Source of the DNA: JBFMFH01 sp040752275
GTDB lineage: Bacteria; Acidobacteriota; Vicinamibacteria; Vicinamibacterales; JAKQTR01
Reading direction: 5' to 3'
NCBI GenBank assembly: GCA_040752275.1
Contig: JBFMFH010000026.1
Coordinates: forward strand, 1-64,000
DNA: 64,000 nucleotides
The notes under the pieces are model-generated. The model saw only the letters and a list, made by a program, of their open reading frames with translations, had not been told where the DNA came from and made no database searches. The position numbers and the translations under genes are program-made. This document shows, piece after piece, positions 1-9,439 of this stretch; position 1 is the first letter of the stretch, and every line of letters starts with the position of its first letter.

Positions 1-140
1 CCTCCCTCACATACCGGGAGTATGCTCAGTCGTCGCGCCTGGCCAGCCGGGCGCCGCGCTCCGGGACTTCTGCAAGGCATCACGGTTCCAGGGCACTAGG
101 TGTTAAGGTCGCGGACCGCCGCGGCCGATACCCCCACAGG

Positions 141-860
141 ATGACCGCCGTGGGGGCCGCGCACAAGACCGTCGTCATCGCCGACGATACGCCGTCGATC
201 CGGGACCGGTTCCGGGCGGCTCTGGAGCACGCCGGGCACCGGGCCTTCACCGTCCGCAGCGCAGCTGAGCTCCTGGCCCGGGTCAGGGCCGACCTCTCCG
301 AGATCGACCTGCTGATGGTCGACCTGCGGCTGCCGCACGCCGGCGGCGTCGATCTGGTCCGTGCCATCCGGAAGCTCGACGGCGGCCGTCTCCCGATTCT
401 CGTCTTCAGCGGGACGATCACCGCGGCGAGCGAGGTGCGGGATCTGGCAGCGCTCGGGATTGCCGGCTACGTCAACGAGTTCAGCCCCGCCCAGCACATC
501 CTGCCGTCGCTCGCGCCGCACCTGTTCCCCGACAACTTCAACCGCCGCACGAGCCCGCGGGTCGTGCTCGGCATCCCGGTGGCGTACCGCTACACGAACA
601 CGATTGCCGCGGCCGTGACGCTGAACCTCGGGAAGGGGGGTCTCGCCATTCGGACCATGAGTCCGCTCGAGGCTTCGTCACGCGCCCGGGTTCGCTTCCG
701 CCTGCCGAATACCAAACGCGACGTCGACGCGGACGCCCGTGTGTCCTGGAGCGACCGGCGGGTCGGGATGGGGCTGCAGTTCGAGCGTATCGAGTCAGCC
801 GACCAGACCGCCGTCGACGAATTCGTCGACGCGCAGTTCTTTCAGCCCCACGAGTCCTGA
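141..860 (+). CDS. Response-regulator receiver domain fused to PilZ domain
   Basis: A 239-aa cytoplasmic protein. Residues about 10-125 form a receiver domain: acidic pair D15-D16, phosphoacceptor D61 in MVDLRLP, and S90 in VFSG. The conserved lysine expected near residue 112 is replaced (GYVNEF). Residues about 134-235 form a PilZ domain with the RxxxR motif at R136-R140. The second PilZ motif, usually D/N-x-S-x-x-G, reads NLGKGG, so its serine is lost. PilZ domains normally bind cyclic di-GMP; here binding is plausible but weakened. There is no DNA-binding output domain, so it probably acts by protein contact. It stands alone, with no adjacent histidine kinase. The start is the first ATG of the frame; no clear Shine-Dalgarno sequence is visible. 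Confidence 0.88.
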   Translation: MTAVGAAHKTVVIADDTPSIRDRFRAALEHAGHRAFTVRSAAELLARVRADLSEIDLLMVDLRLPHAGGVDLVRAIRKLDGGRLPILVFSGTITAASEVRDLAALGIAGYVNEFSPAQHILPSLAPHLFPDNFNRRTSPRVVLGIPVAYRYTNTIAAAVTLNLGKGGLAIRTMSPLEASSRARVRFRLPNTKRDVDADARVSWSDRRVGMGLQFERIESADQTAVDEFVDAQFFQPHES

Positions 861-901
861 CGCCCGATCCGATTGCGCATTGCGCAATGCGGATTGCGTC
901 C

Positions 902-934
<33 letters not shown>

Positions 935-1018
935 CCCCCGTCGCCCGCCGCCTGCCTGCCTGAGCGAAGTCGAGGGGTCGCCTGTCGCCTGGTGTAAGGT
1001 ATGTGCCGGAGGCTGGAG

Positions 1019-2350
1019 ATGGATCAGTCCGTGTTCAGGCCCGACGAGGTGATGTTCCGGCTCGCTGCGGTTCTGGCCCTGGTGTTCGCCAACGGGTTCT
1101 TCGTCGCCGCCGAGTTCGCCCTCGTCACCGTCCGCAAGACCCGGATCGACCAGCTCATTGCCGAGGGGAATCGGTTTGCCCGGCCCGTACGACGCGCCCT
1201 GGGCGACCCGGAGAGCTACATCGCGGCTACCCAGCTGGCCATCACGATGACCAGCCTGGGTCTGGGGTGGATCGGCGAGCCGGCCGTGTCCTCGCTCATC
1301 GAGGCCGGCCTCGACGTGGTGCCGGTAGTTGTGCGGCCAGCCGCCGCGCATTCGCTGGCGGTGGCGATCGGGTTCGCGGTGATCACCGCGCTCCACATCG
1401 TTCTGGGCGAGCTGGCGCCGAAGACCGTAGCCCTGCAGCACGCGGAACGTACGGCGCTGGTGGTCGGCAAGCCGACGGAACTCTTCATGAGGGTGTTCTG
1501 GCCCTTCATCGTGCTCTTGAACGGCACGGGACGCGGCGTCGTCCGCATGCTCGGGCTCAAGCCTCCCAGCCGGCATTCCCTCGTGCACTCGGAGGAGGAG
1601 CTCAAGATGCTGGTCACGGCCAGTCAGGAGGCCGGCGTACTCGAAGAAGAGGAAGAGCAGATGCTCCACCGCGTCTTCGGGTTCGGCGACCTGACGGCTG
1701 GTCAGGTCATGCTGCCCCGCACCGAGATGACGGCACTTCCGGCGCAGGGAAGCCTGGAGGATCTCCGCCAGCGCTTGCTGCTGACCTGGCAGTCCGTGCT
1801 TCCGGTCTTCCGGGAGAGTCTCGACGACATCATCGGCGTCGTCCACGTACGCGATCTGTTCCGGCTGGTCGGCCAGGCGGAAGGCGCGTTCGACCTGGCC
1901 CCACTGGCGGTCGAACCCCTGAACGTGCCCGAGACCATGGCGGCGGACGATCTGCTCAACGAAATGCGTCGCCTGCACACCACCATCGCCGTCGTCATCG
2001 ACGAGTACGGCGGCACCGCTGGCTGCGTGACCTTCGACCGCCTCATGGAGCGCATCGTCGGGGAGATCGGCGGGGACCCTGGAACCGAGGCGCCCCGCGT
2101 GTCGGTGCTGACGGACGGCTCCGCGCTGCTCGATGGCCTGGCACTCACGAGGGACGTCAACGAGCGATTCGGCTTGCAGATCGACGAGGATCTCTACGAC
2201 ACCATCGGCGGGTACGTCCTGGGCCGGCTGGGGCGCCGTCCGCGTCTTGGCGACACTGTGGAGGTCGAGGGACGCCGTATCCGGGTCGAGGCGCTCGACG
2301 GCCTCCGCGTCGCGCGGGTGTTGCTCCCACCGCCCCGGCACCAGAAGTGA
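1019..2350 (+). CDS. CNNM/CorC-type membrane protein (hemolysin family)
   Basis: A 443-aa membrane protein. Residues about 10-190 are the DUF21/CNNM transmembrane domain with several hydrophobic segments. It is followed by a CBS pair (about 200-325, with a typical VIDEYGG segment) and a C-terminal CorC/HlyC domain (about 345-430, GRLGRRPRLGD). Proteins of this architecture are linked to Mg2+/Co2+ efflux or homeostasis; the substrate cannot be read from sequence. An in-frame ATG exists at 1001, but the ATG at 1019 has GGAGG at 1008-1012 with ideal spacing, so I use 1019. It converges on the metal ATPase gene, with only 17 nt between their ends. Confidence 0.92.
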   Translation: MDQSVFRPDEVMFRLAAVLALVFANGFFVAAEFALVTVRKTRIDQLIAEGNRFARPVRRALGDPESYIAATQLAITMTSLGLGWIGEPAVSSLIEAGLDVVPVVVRPAAAHSLAVAIGFAVITALHIVLGELAPKTVALQHAERTALVVGKPTELFMRVFWPFIVLLNGTGRGVVRMLGLKPPSRHSLVHSEEELKMLVTASQEAGVLEEEEEQMLHRVFGFGDLTAGQVMLPRTEMTALPAQGSLEDLRQRLLLTWQSVLPVFRESLDDIIGVVHVRDLFRLVGQAEGAFDLAPLAVEPLNVPETMAADDLLNEMRRLHTTIAVVIDEYGGTAGCVTFDRLMERIVGEIGGDPGTEAPRVSVLTDGSALLDGLALTRDVNERFGLQIDEDLYDTIGGYVLGRLGRRPRLGDTVEVEGRRIRVEALDGLRVARVLLPPPRHQK

Positions 2351-2367
2351 GCACGAGCTCGCCGTCC

Positions 2368-4518
2368 TCAATCGAACCTGAGCAGTCGCAACCCGTTCGC
2401 GATGACGAGCAGCGACGCGCCCATGTCGGCGACAACGGCCATCCAGAGCGTCGCGAGGCCGAGGGCGGCGAGCACGAGGAACACGGCCTTCAACCCGAGC
2501 GCCACGGTGATGTTCGTCCTGATGTTCCGCAGCGTTGCGCGGCTCAGGCGAATGGCAAACGGAATCCGCAACAGCTCATCGGCCATGAGGGCGACGTCGG
2601 CCGTTTCCAGGGCGGCATCGCTGCCGGCGACCCCCATGGCGATCCCGACCGACGCCGCTGCCAGCGCCGGAGCATCGTTGACGCCGTCGCCGACCATCAC
2701 GACGGTTCCGTAGTCGCGCTTCAATCCCAACACCGCCGATACCTTGTCGTCGGGCAGCAGACCGGCGCGGATTTCGGCAATCCCCAGGTCACCCGCCATC
2801 CGCCTGGCCGTGTCCCCGTTGTCGCCGGTCAGCATCACGACGTGGCGGACTCCGTGGCGGCGAAGTAGATCGATGGCGCCGGCGGCCGCATCGCGTGGGG
2901 TATCGGCCAGCGCCACCACGCCGATCGTGCGGCCGTCGCGGGCCACCAGGACGGGTGCGTGTCCCCGGGCCGCCACCCCTTCGAGCACGCGTTCGACGTC
3001 GGCAGAACAGAGTCCCCGCTCCTCGAACAGACGATGGTTGCCTGCCAGCGCCGCGGCGCCCTCGACCACGGCGAACACGCCCAACCCCGGCAGCGCCTGG
3101 TGGCGCTCGCCAGGTTCGACCTCGATCCCGTGGTGCGCGGCTCGCCGGAGGATGGCACGTCCAACAGGGTGATCCGAACGCCCTTCGAGCGCGGCTGCGA
3201 TCCGGAGAACCTCACCTGCCGGGTGACGACCGATGGGGATGACGTCGACCACGTCGGGCACGCCGTGTGTCAGTGTGCCGGTCTTGTCGAAGGCCACGCA
3301 GTCCACGCGCGCGAGCGTTTCGAGGTGGATCCCGCCTTTGACGAGGATGCCTTTGCGGGCGGCACCGGCCAACGCGGATACGATGGACACCGGCGTCGAG
3401 ATGACGAGGGCGCACGGGCACGAGATCACGAGAAGGACCAGGGCGCGGTAGAACCAGGTCCCGAATGCCTCGTCGAACGCGAGTGGCGGTACGGCGGCGA
3501 GCACGACGGCGAGCACGACGACCACGGGGGTGTAGACGCGGGCGAAGCGCTCCACGAAGGTCTGCGACGGTGCCCGCTGGGCCTGCGCGCGTTCGACCAG
3601 GTCGATAATCCTGGCGAGCGTGGTCTCGCGGCGCAGATGGGTCACTCGGAACTCCAGCGCCCCATGACCGTTGATCGTTCCGGCGAAGACCTCGCTTCCC
3701 GGCCCCTTGTCGGCAGGCATCGATTCGCCGGTGATTGGCGCCTGGTTGACGGCCGAGTGACCGGCCGTCACGACGCCGTCGAGCGGGATCTTCTCCCCCG
3801 GTCTCACCACGACCAGGTCGTTCTGCAGCACCTCATCGACCGGGATGCGCTGCTCCTGCCCCTCTCGCCGGACCAGCGCGTCGGCAGGTGAGAGGTCCAT
3901 GAGAGCTCGGATCGCCAGGCGGGCACGTTCGAGGTTGCGCGACTCGAGCCATTGGGCCAGGGCGAACAGGAAGGTCACCGTTGCGGCTTCGGCCCATTCG
4001 CCGATCGCCAGCGCCCCGGCGACCGCCAGCAGCATCAGGGCGTTGATGTCGAGGGCATAGAGGCGTGCAGCGGACCACGCCCGGCGGGCCCAGTACCATC
4101 CTCCGGCGAGGACGGCCACGCCGTGCAGCAACGCCGACGCCACAATCAGGTCCTCGAACGCGCCTGCCGCCATGCCGGCCACCAGGGCCGCGCCGGACAC
4201 TCCCAGCAGCGTCTGCTTCGTCCGGCGGGTCGGGTCGGCAACACGCGCGGCTTCTTCCTGTTGGAGCCAGGCTCGCATCCCCGTGTCCGCGACCGCGTCG
4301 GCAATCGACGTCGCGGAGAGCTGAGCCGCGTCGTAGGTCACCCGGATCCGGCCTCCGACCACGTCGGCAGAGAACCGCTCGAGCCCGGGCAGATCCTTGA
4401 GCCGGCGGTTGAGGATGGCCACTTCCTCGTGGCAGTCGAGGCCGTCGACCCGGAAGACCGACTCGGCGTGAATCTCACACACCGGGCACGACGGCACCAG
4501 TTGGGGTCCGGGAGCCAT
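2368..4518 (-). CDS. P1B-type heavy-metal ATPase (Zn/Cd/Pb type)
   Basis: A 716-aa metal-exporting ATPase. It has an N-terminal HMA-like domain (about 15-85) and eight predicted membrane segments. The CPC metal motif is at C367-P-C369 and the phosphorylation site is DKTGTLT with D411. The hinge GDGVNDAPAL is present. An aspartate in the last membrane segment (ADMGASLL) is typical of ZntA-like Zn2+/Cd2+/Pb2+ pumps rather than copper pumps. The HMA domain carries GLDCHEE instead of the usual GMxCxxC. The frame is open upstream to 4779, but that stretch is low-complexity and unlike the family. The ATG at 4518 follows a purine-rich GGGGAAG. No metal-responsive regulator gene is adjacent. Confidence 0.93.
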   Translation of the reverse strand: MAPGPQLVPSCPVCEIHAESVFRVDGLDCHEEVAILNRRLKDLPGLERFSADVVGGRIRVTYDAAQLSATSIADAVADTGMRAWLQQEEAARVADPTRRTKQTLLGVSGAALVAGMAAGAFEDLIVASALLHGVAVLAGGWYWARRAWSAARLYALDINALMLLAVAGALAIGEWAEAATVTFLFALAQWLESRNLERARLAIRALMDLSPADALVRREGQEQRIPVDEVLQNDLVVVRPGEKIPLDGVVTAGHSAVNQAPITGESMPADKGPGSEVFAGTINGHGALEFRVTHLRRETTLARIIDLVERAQAQRAPSQTFVERFARVYTPVVVVLAVVLAAVPPLAFDEAFGTWFYRALVLLVISCPCALVISTPVSIVSALAGAARKGILVKGGIHLETLARVDCVAFDKTGTLTHGVPDVVDVIPIGRHPAGEVLRIAAALEGRSDHPVGRAILRRAAHHGIEVEPGERHQALPGLGVFAVVEGAAALAGNHRLFEERGLCSADVERVLEGVAARGHAPVLVARDGRTIGVVALADTPRDAAAGAIDLLRRHGVRHVVMLTGDNGDTARRMAGDLGIAEIRAGLLPDDKVSAVLGLKRDYGTVVMVGDGVNDAPALAAASVGIAMGVAGSDAALETADVALMADELLRIPFAIRLSRATLRNIRTNITVALGLKAVFLVLAALGLATLWMAVVADMGASLLVIANGLRLLRFD

Positions 4519-4538
4519 TCTTCCCCATCCTACCAGGG

Positions 4539-4568
4539 TTGACACCCTCTCAGGCGTGTCGCTAGGAT
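4539..4568 (+). promoter_or_regulatory. Possible sigma70-type promoter upstream of the ABC exporter operon
   Basis: TTGACA at 4539-4544 and TAGGAT at 4563-4568, separated by 18 bp. The start of transcription would be near 4575, leaving a leader of about 215 nt before the ABC ATPase start. The rest of the divergent gap (4519-4789) shows no gene. Called on hexamer match only; in a GC-rich genome such a match is notable but not proof. Confidence 0.4.
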
Positions 4569-4789
4569 TCAAGGTTGATCGTACCGAACAGGATGAGTTC
4601 AGAGCCTCTGCGCGCCGGCCGATGTGCCCCGATCGCGCGTCCCGAGTCCTTCGATGCACCAGAACGGAACCGTCATGCGCGCCCACGGGATTCGGTGCCG
4701 AATGAGCGGACCCACGCTGCCGGCTCGAGCCACTTAACCGCTGCTGTGAATCGAGACTTCGGGCAGCAGCGACTTCCACGGAGAGTTCA

Positions 4790-5767
4790 GTGATCGAGGT
4801 TCAGCACCTCACGAAACGGTATGGCCGCGTCACCGCGGTCGACGATGTGAGCTTCCGCGTCGAGCGCGGCGAGATTCTGGGATTTCTCGGCCCGAATGGC
4901 GCGGGCAAGACCACGACGATGCGGGCCATCACCGGCTACATGCCGCCCACCGAAGGACGGGTGGTGGTCGCCGGCTTCGATGTGTTCGATCAGCCTATCG
5001 AGGCCAAGCGCCGGACGGGGTATCTGCCCGAGACGCCTCCGCTCTATCCCGACATGACCGTCCGCGAGTACCTGACCTTCGTCGCGAAGATCAAGGGTGT
5101 GCCGGCGGGCGAGCGCGCGGATCGGATTGCCCAGGTCATCAAACGCGCATGGCTCGGGGATGTCGCGACGCGCCACTGCGGCAAGCTGTCGAAGGGGTTC
5201 CGCCAGCGGGTCGGCCTGGCCCAGGCCATCCTGCACAATCCGGATGTCCTCGTGCTGGACGAGCCCACGGCCGGCCTCGATCCGAAGCAGATCATCGAGA
5301 CACGGCAGCTCGTCAAGGAGCTCGCGGGCGACCACACGATCATTCTGAGTACGCACATCCTCCCCGAGGTGGCCCAGACCTGCCAGCGGGTGGTCATCAT
5401 CAACAAGGGCCGGGTCGTGGCGGTAGATACGCCGGACAACCTCACGCGACGGCTCCGCGGAGCGGAGACGATGTACGTGCAGGTGGATGCCGGTCCGTCG
5501 GATGCGGCTGCGGCCCTCGAGGGCATCCCGGGCGTTTCTCGGGTGGCCGCCGCCGATCGGCACGACGGGGCGACGGGCTACGAGGTCGAGAGCACGCGCG
5601 GGGAAGATGTGCGCCGCGAGATCGCCCGCACCGTTGTGTCACGCGGCTGGGGGCTGCTCGAGCTCCGCCCGATGCGCATGAGTCTCGAGGAGATCTTCTT
5701 GCAGGTCACGACCGAAGAACAGCCTGCCGGCAACGCCGCCGGCGCGGTGGAAGGAGCGCAGGCATGA
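4790..5767 (+). CDS. ABC transporter ATPase, GldA-like
   Basis: A 325-aa ATP-binding subunit. Walker A is GPNGAGKTT at residues 34-42, the signature is LSKGFRQR, Walker B is VLVLDEPTAGLD, and the H-loop is STHIL. A C-terminal extension of about 100 residues is usual for ABC-2 exporters of this group. It powers the permease encoded next. The last codons overlap the permease start (ATGA at 5764-5767), so the two are translationally coupled. The ATG at 4790 follows a GGAGAG-like site. With the next three genes it forms a conserved unit related to the Gld exporter of gliding bacteria. Substrate unknown. Confidence 0.95.
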   Translation: MIEVQHLTKRYGRVTAVDDVSFRVERGEILGFLGPNGAGKTTTMRAITGYMPPTEGRVVVAGFDVFDQPIEAKRRTGYLPETPPLYPDMTVREYLTFVAKIKGVPAGERADRIAQVIKRAWLGDVATRHCGKLSKGFRQRVGLAQAILHNPDVLVLDEPTAGLDPKQIIETRQLVKELAGDHTIILSTHILPEVAQTCQRVVIINKGRVVAVDTPDNLTRRLRGAETMYVQVDAGPSDAAAALEGIPGVSRVAAADRHDGATGYEVESTRGEDVRREIARTVVSRGWGLLELRPMRMSLEEIFLQVTTEEQPAGNAAGAVEGAQA

Positions 5768-6528
5768 GCAATGTCCTCGCCATCGCCCAGAAGGAGATCC
5801 GGGCGTACTTTGCGTCACCCATTGCCTACGTCGTCCTGGGCTTCTTCGCCCTGGTCTACGGGTTTTTCTACGTGCAGATCCTGAATTGGTTCGTCCAGCA
5901 GGGCATGCAGATGGCCTTCGCCGGGCCGTCGTCCCTCAACGTGAATCAGCAGATGATCCGTCCGCTCCTGCTCAACATGACCGTCGTTCTGCTCTTCGTG
6001 CTACCGATGATCACGATGCGGACCTACGCCGAGGAGAAGCGATCGGGGACGATCGAGCTGCTGCTGACCTCCCCCCTCGCGGACCTCCAGATCATCCTCG
6101 GGAAGTTCCTGGGCGCCATGGCCCTCTACGTCACGATGCTCGGCGTCTCGCTGGTGTACATTCTGCTGCTCTTCTTCTTCGGCACGCCCGAGTGGAAGCC
6201 GATTGCGACCGCCTACTTGGGTCTGCTGCTTCTCGGCGGGTGCTTCGTCTCCGTGGGGTTGCTCGTCTCGAGTTTCACGAGGAACCAAATCGTGGCGGGC
6301 ATGATCACCTTTGCGGTCTTCCTGCTGCTGTGGGTGATCGACTGGGCGGCGAGTTCCGCCGGCCCCACCATGCGTACCGTGGTCGAGTACCTCTCGATCA
6401 CCCAGCACTTCGATGACTTCGCCAAGGGCGTCATCGACACCAAGCACGTGGTCTACTACGTGAGTTTCATCACGTTCGGCCTCTTCTTGACCGCCAAGTC
6501 GGTCGATAGCGAACGGTGGCGCGGATAA
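5764..6528 (+). CDS. ABC-2 type permease, GldF-like
   Basis: A 254-aa integral membrane protein with about six hydrophobic segments. It has the typical ABC-2 cytoplasmic loop with MRTYAEEKRSGTIELLLTSP between membrane segments 2 and 3. It overlaps the ATPase stop by four bases at its start. Its own stop TAA shares one base with the next ATG. These overlaps argue for one stoichiometric complex with the ATPase and the GldG-like protein. The N-terminus (NVLAIAQKEIRAYF) is characteristic of the family. Confidence 0.93.
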   Translation: MSNVLAIAQKEIRAYFASPIAYVVLGFFALVYGFFYVQILNWFVQQGMQMAFAGPSSLNVNQQMIRPLLLNMTVVLLFVLPMITMRTYAEEKRSGTIELLLTSPLADLQIILGKFLGAMALYVTMLGVSLVYILLLFFFGTPEWKPIATAYLGLLLLGGCFVSVGLLVSSFTRNQIVAGMITFAVFLLLWVIDWAASSAGPTMRTVVEYLSITQHFDDFAKGVIDTKHVVYYVSFITFGLFLTAKSVDSERWRG

Positions 6529-8108
6529 TGCTGAACAGAATCGGCGGAATCATCGGCTGGCTCGGTACGGCGCTCGTGTTCGCCGCCGTGGCGATCCGGT
6601 TCCTCAGACCCGAGTGGATGCGGTATGCCTACTGGGGCGCCTGGGCCGGCCTCGTGTGCGTGCTGGTCTACACGTTGACTCAGTGGCGCGACATCGCCGG
6701 GGCGTTCCGCAGGCGCCAGACCCGCCTCGGCTCGCTCACACTCGCGTCGATCCTCATCGTGCTCGGAATCCTCGTCGCCATCAACTACCTGGGCACGAGG
6801 CAGAACAAGCGTTGGGACCTCACGGCCGACAGCCAGTTTACGCTGTCGGACCAGACGAAGAACGTCCTGAGCCGGCTCGATACCCCCCTCAAGGTCTACG
6901 TCTTCGACAAGGTGCCGGACATCGACCGCTTCCGCGACCGACTCCGCGAATACGAGTACCTCTCCAGGCACGTGTCGGTCGAGTACGTCGATATCGACAA
7001 GCAGCCGACGCTGGGCCGCCAGTTCTCGGTGCAGAGCTACGGTACGGTCGTCTTCGAGTACAAGGCGCGCACCGAGCGCGTGGTTGGCGACCGGGAACAG
7101 GACCTCACCAACGCCATCATCAAGGTCGTCACCGGTACGCAACGGAAGATCTACTTCGTGCAGGGCCACGGCGAGCGCGATCCGCTCAGCGCCGAGCGCA
7201 CGGGCTACAGCACGGTGAAGTCGGCCCTCGAAGCCGAGAACTACCTCGTCGACAAGGTCGTGCTCGTACAGACGGGCGCGGTGCCGGACGACGCGGCGGC
7301 ACTGATCGTCGCGGGCCCGAGGACCGACCTGCTCGCGCCCGAGATGGACGCCATCAGGGCGTACCTCGCCAAGGGCGGCAAGCTGCTGGTCATGCTCGAC
7401 CCGCCCGACAAGCCCTCCGATCCACCGCTCGGCACGGTGACCGCGCTGCTCAGGGACTGGGGCATCGCCGCAGGCACCAACCTGGTCGTGGACGTCAGCG
7501 GCATCGGCCGCCTCATCGGCACCAACGAGTCAGTGCCGGTCGTGGCCCAGTACCCGACCCACCCGATCACCGAGCGGTTCAACGTGCTCACGGCGTTCCC
7601 GGTCACCCGCTCGATGGAGCCGGTGAGCGGCGCCCCCGACAACCGCGTCGCACAGCCGCTGCTCGAAACGAGCGCGAACAGCTGGGCCGAAGCTGACGTT
7701 GCCGCGATGATGAAGGGTGGCGAGGTCGCCTTCGACGCGGACAAAGGCGACAAGCAGGGCCCGGTCACCATCGGCGCGGCGGTCGAGGCCGCTGTCGGCG
7801 AGACGTCGCCAGGGCCACCGGGCGAAGCGGAGGCCCCGAAGACGGAGACCCGGCTCGTGGCCATCGGCGACTCGGACTTCGCCGCCAATTTCGCGGTTCC
7901 CGTCCAGGGAAACCGCGACCTCTTCCTGAACGTCGTCGGCTGGCTCACCCAGCAGGAGAACCTCATCTCGATCCGGCCCAAGGAGCCCGGCGACCGCCGT
8001 CTCACGCTGACCGCCGATCAAGGAAGCCGGATCGCCTGGCTCGCCCAACTCATTATCCCCGGCGCGCTGTTCGCGCTGGGTATCGTCACCTGGTGGCGGA
8101 GGCGCTGA
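6528..8108 (+). CDS. GldG-like ABC auxiliary protein
   Basis: A 526-aa protein with three N-terminal hydrophobic segments, a large extracytoplasmic domain (about residues 90-490) and one C-terminal membrane segment ending WWRRR. The soluble part contains the LTADSQFTLS and YFVQGHGERD segments typical of the GldG/IFT-like family. It presumably works with the preceding ATPase and permease at the cell envelope. The ATG at 6528 overlaps the permease TAA by one base; a GTG at 6516 in the same frame is less likely. The stop TGA overlaps the ATG of the next gene. Confidence 0.9.
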   Translation: MLNRIGGIIGWLGTALVFAAVAIRFLRPEWMRYAYWGAWAGLVCVLVYTLTQWRDIAGAFRRRQTRLGSLTLASILIVLGILVAINYLGTRQNKRWDLTADSQFTLSDQTKNVLSRLDTPLKVYVFDKVPDIDRFRDRLREYEYLSRHVSVEYVDIDKQPTLGRQFSVQSYGTVVFEYKARTERVVGDREQDLTNAIIKVVTGTQRKIYFVQGHGERDPLSAERTGYSTVKSALEAENYLVDKVVLVQTGAVPDDAAALIVAGPRTDLLAPEMDAIRAYLAKGGKLLVMLDPPDKPSDPPLGTVTALLRDWGIAAGTNLVVDVSGIGRLIGTNESVPVVAQYPTHPITERFNVLTAFPVTRSMEPVSGAPDNRVAQPLLETSANSWAEADVAAMMKGGEVAFDADKGDKQGPVTIGAAVEAAVGETSPGPPGEAEAPKTETRLVAIGDSDFAANFAVPVQGNRDLFLNVVGWLTQQENLISIRPKEPGDRRLTLTADQGSRIAWLAQLIIPGALFALGIVTWWRRR

Positions 8109-9439
8109 TGCGGGGCTTCAGATCCACGATCGTTCTGCTCGTCATCTTCCTCGGACTGATCGGCTACATCTACTTCTACGAGTCCAAACGGCCGTCCCGG
8201 CCGGACGAGGGCGAACCGAAGCAGAAGGTCTTTGCCGTGGAGAGCGGCCGGATCGAGGAGATCACGGTGAAGAGCGGCACGGGAGACCCGACCGTCCTCA
8301 AGAAGACCGACGGGACGTGGCAGATCGCGGCGCCCGTCATGGCTGCCGCCGATCAGAACGAGGCCACCGGCCTGGCGACCAACCTGGCCACCCTCGACAT
8401 CCAGCGCGTCATCGACGAGAACCCGCAGGACCTCGTGCAGTACGGCCTCGCAGCGCCGCGCATCGAGATCGGATTCCGGACGGCCGATGACAAGGCCTTC
8501 AGGAGCATCCAGTTCGGCGACAAGACCGCCACCGGAGCGGACCTCTACGCCAAGCTGCCGTCCGAGACGCGGGTCTTCCTGGTGTCCGGGTACCTCGAGT
8601 CCACCTTCAGTCGGACGACGTTCGACTTGCGTGACAAGACCATCCTCAAGTTCGAGCGGGACGCCACCAACGCGATGGAGATTGTCGCGATGGGCGCCGC
8701 CACTGAGTTCGCCAAGTCGGGAACCGACTGGAGGCTGACGTCGCCCATAGACGCCCGTGCCGATGCCACGACGGTCGATGGTCTCATCGGCCGTCTGCAC
8801 GTCGGCCAGATGAAGTCGATCGCGGCCGCTGATGTGGCCGGACCCGACCTTGCCCAGTACGGTCTCGATGAGCCGGGCGTGTCGGTCTCGCTCACGGCAG
8901 GCAGCTCCCGGGCCACTCTCGTCGTCGGCAAGGAGGCCGATTCGGGTTCGTACTACGCCAGAGACGCCTCGCGCACGATGGTGTTCACGGTCGAGACCTC
9001 CCTCGTCGACGACCTGAAGAAGGAGGCCAGCGCCTACCGGCCGAAGGACGTCTTCGACTTTCGCCCCTACTCCGCGTCCAGGATCGAAGTGGTCCGCGAC
9101 GGAACGCAGGTGGCGTTCGAACGGAAGAAGAACACGGACGGCGCTGACACCTGGCATCGCCTCGATCCCGCAGGCGACGTGGATGTCACCAAGGTGGACG
9201 CGTTCCTGGCCAGCTTGTCTGGGCTGTCCGTCGACAGCTACGTCGATGCCAGGACAGCGACGGGAACCGAGGTCGCCCGCATCTTCGTGACCTTCGACGA
9301 CGGGAAGAAACAGGAGCGGGTGACCTTCAGCCGCCTGGGTTCTGACGCGTTTGCGGTCCGCCCGGGAGACCCGGGCGCCGGTCGATTCGCTGCGTCGCGC
9401 CTCGATGAAGCCATGAAGGCCCTCGACGCCCTGAAGTGA
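8108..9439 (+). CDS. DUF4340-domain membrane-anchored protein
   Basis: A 443-aa protein with a single N-terminal membrane anchor (STIVLLVIFLGLIGYIYFY) and a long soluble part with internally repeated segments (for example YGLAAPRIEI and YGLDEPGVSV). This is the DUF4340 arrangement commonly encoded after GldG-like genes. Its biochemical role is unknown, and it is inferred to be part of the same envelope complex. ATGA-type overlaps at both ends (start with the GldG-like TGA, stop with the PBP4 GTG) place it in the same operon. Confidence 0.88.
   Translation: MRGFRSTIVLLVIFLGLIGYIYFYESKRPSRPDEGEPKQKVFAVESGRIEEITVKSGTGDPTVLKKTDGTWQIAAPVMAAADQNEATGLATNLATLDIQRVIDENPQDLVQYGLAAPRIEIGFRTADDKAFRSIQFGDKTATGADLYAKLPSETRVFLVSGYLESTFSRTTFDLRDKTILKFERDATNAMEIVAMGAATEFAKSGTDWRLTSPIDARADATTVDGLIGRLHVGQMKSIAAADVAGPDLAQYGLDEPGVSVSLTAGSSRATLVVGKEADSGSYYARDASRTMVFTVETSLVDDLKKEASAYRPKDVFDFRPYSASRIEVVRDGTQVAFERKKNTDGADTWHRLDPAGDVDVTKVDAFLASLSGLSVDSYVDARTATGTEVARIFVTFDDGKKQERVTFSRLGSDAFAVRPGDPGAGRFAASRLDEAMKALDALK

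Noticed and set aside
1003..2868. A 621-codon frame overlapping the CNNM gene and running into the ATPase gene
   Set aside because: It crosses two convergent real genes and has low-complexity composition.
4519..4779. An 87-residue N-terminal extension of the metal ATPase
   Set aside because: It is low-complexity, has no metal-binding motif, and covers a likely promoter region. ATG 4518 starts just before the conserved domain.
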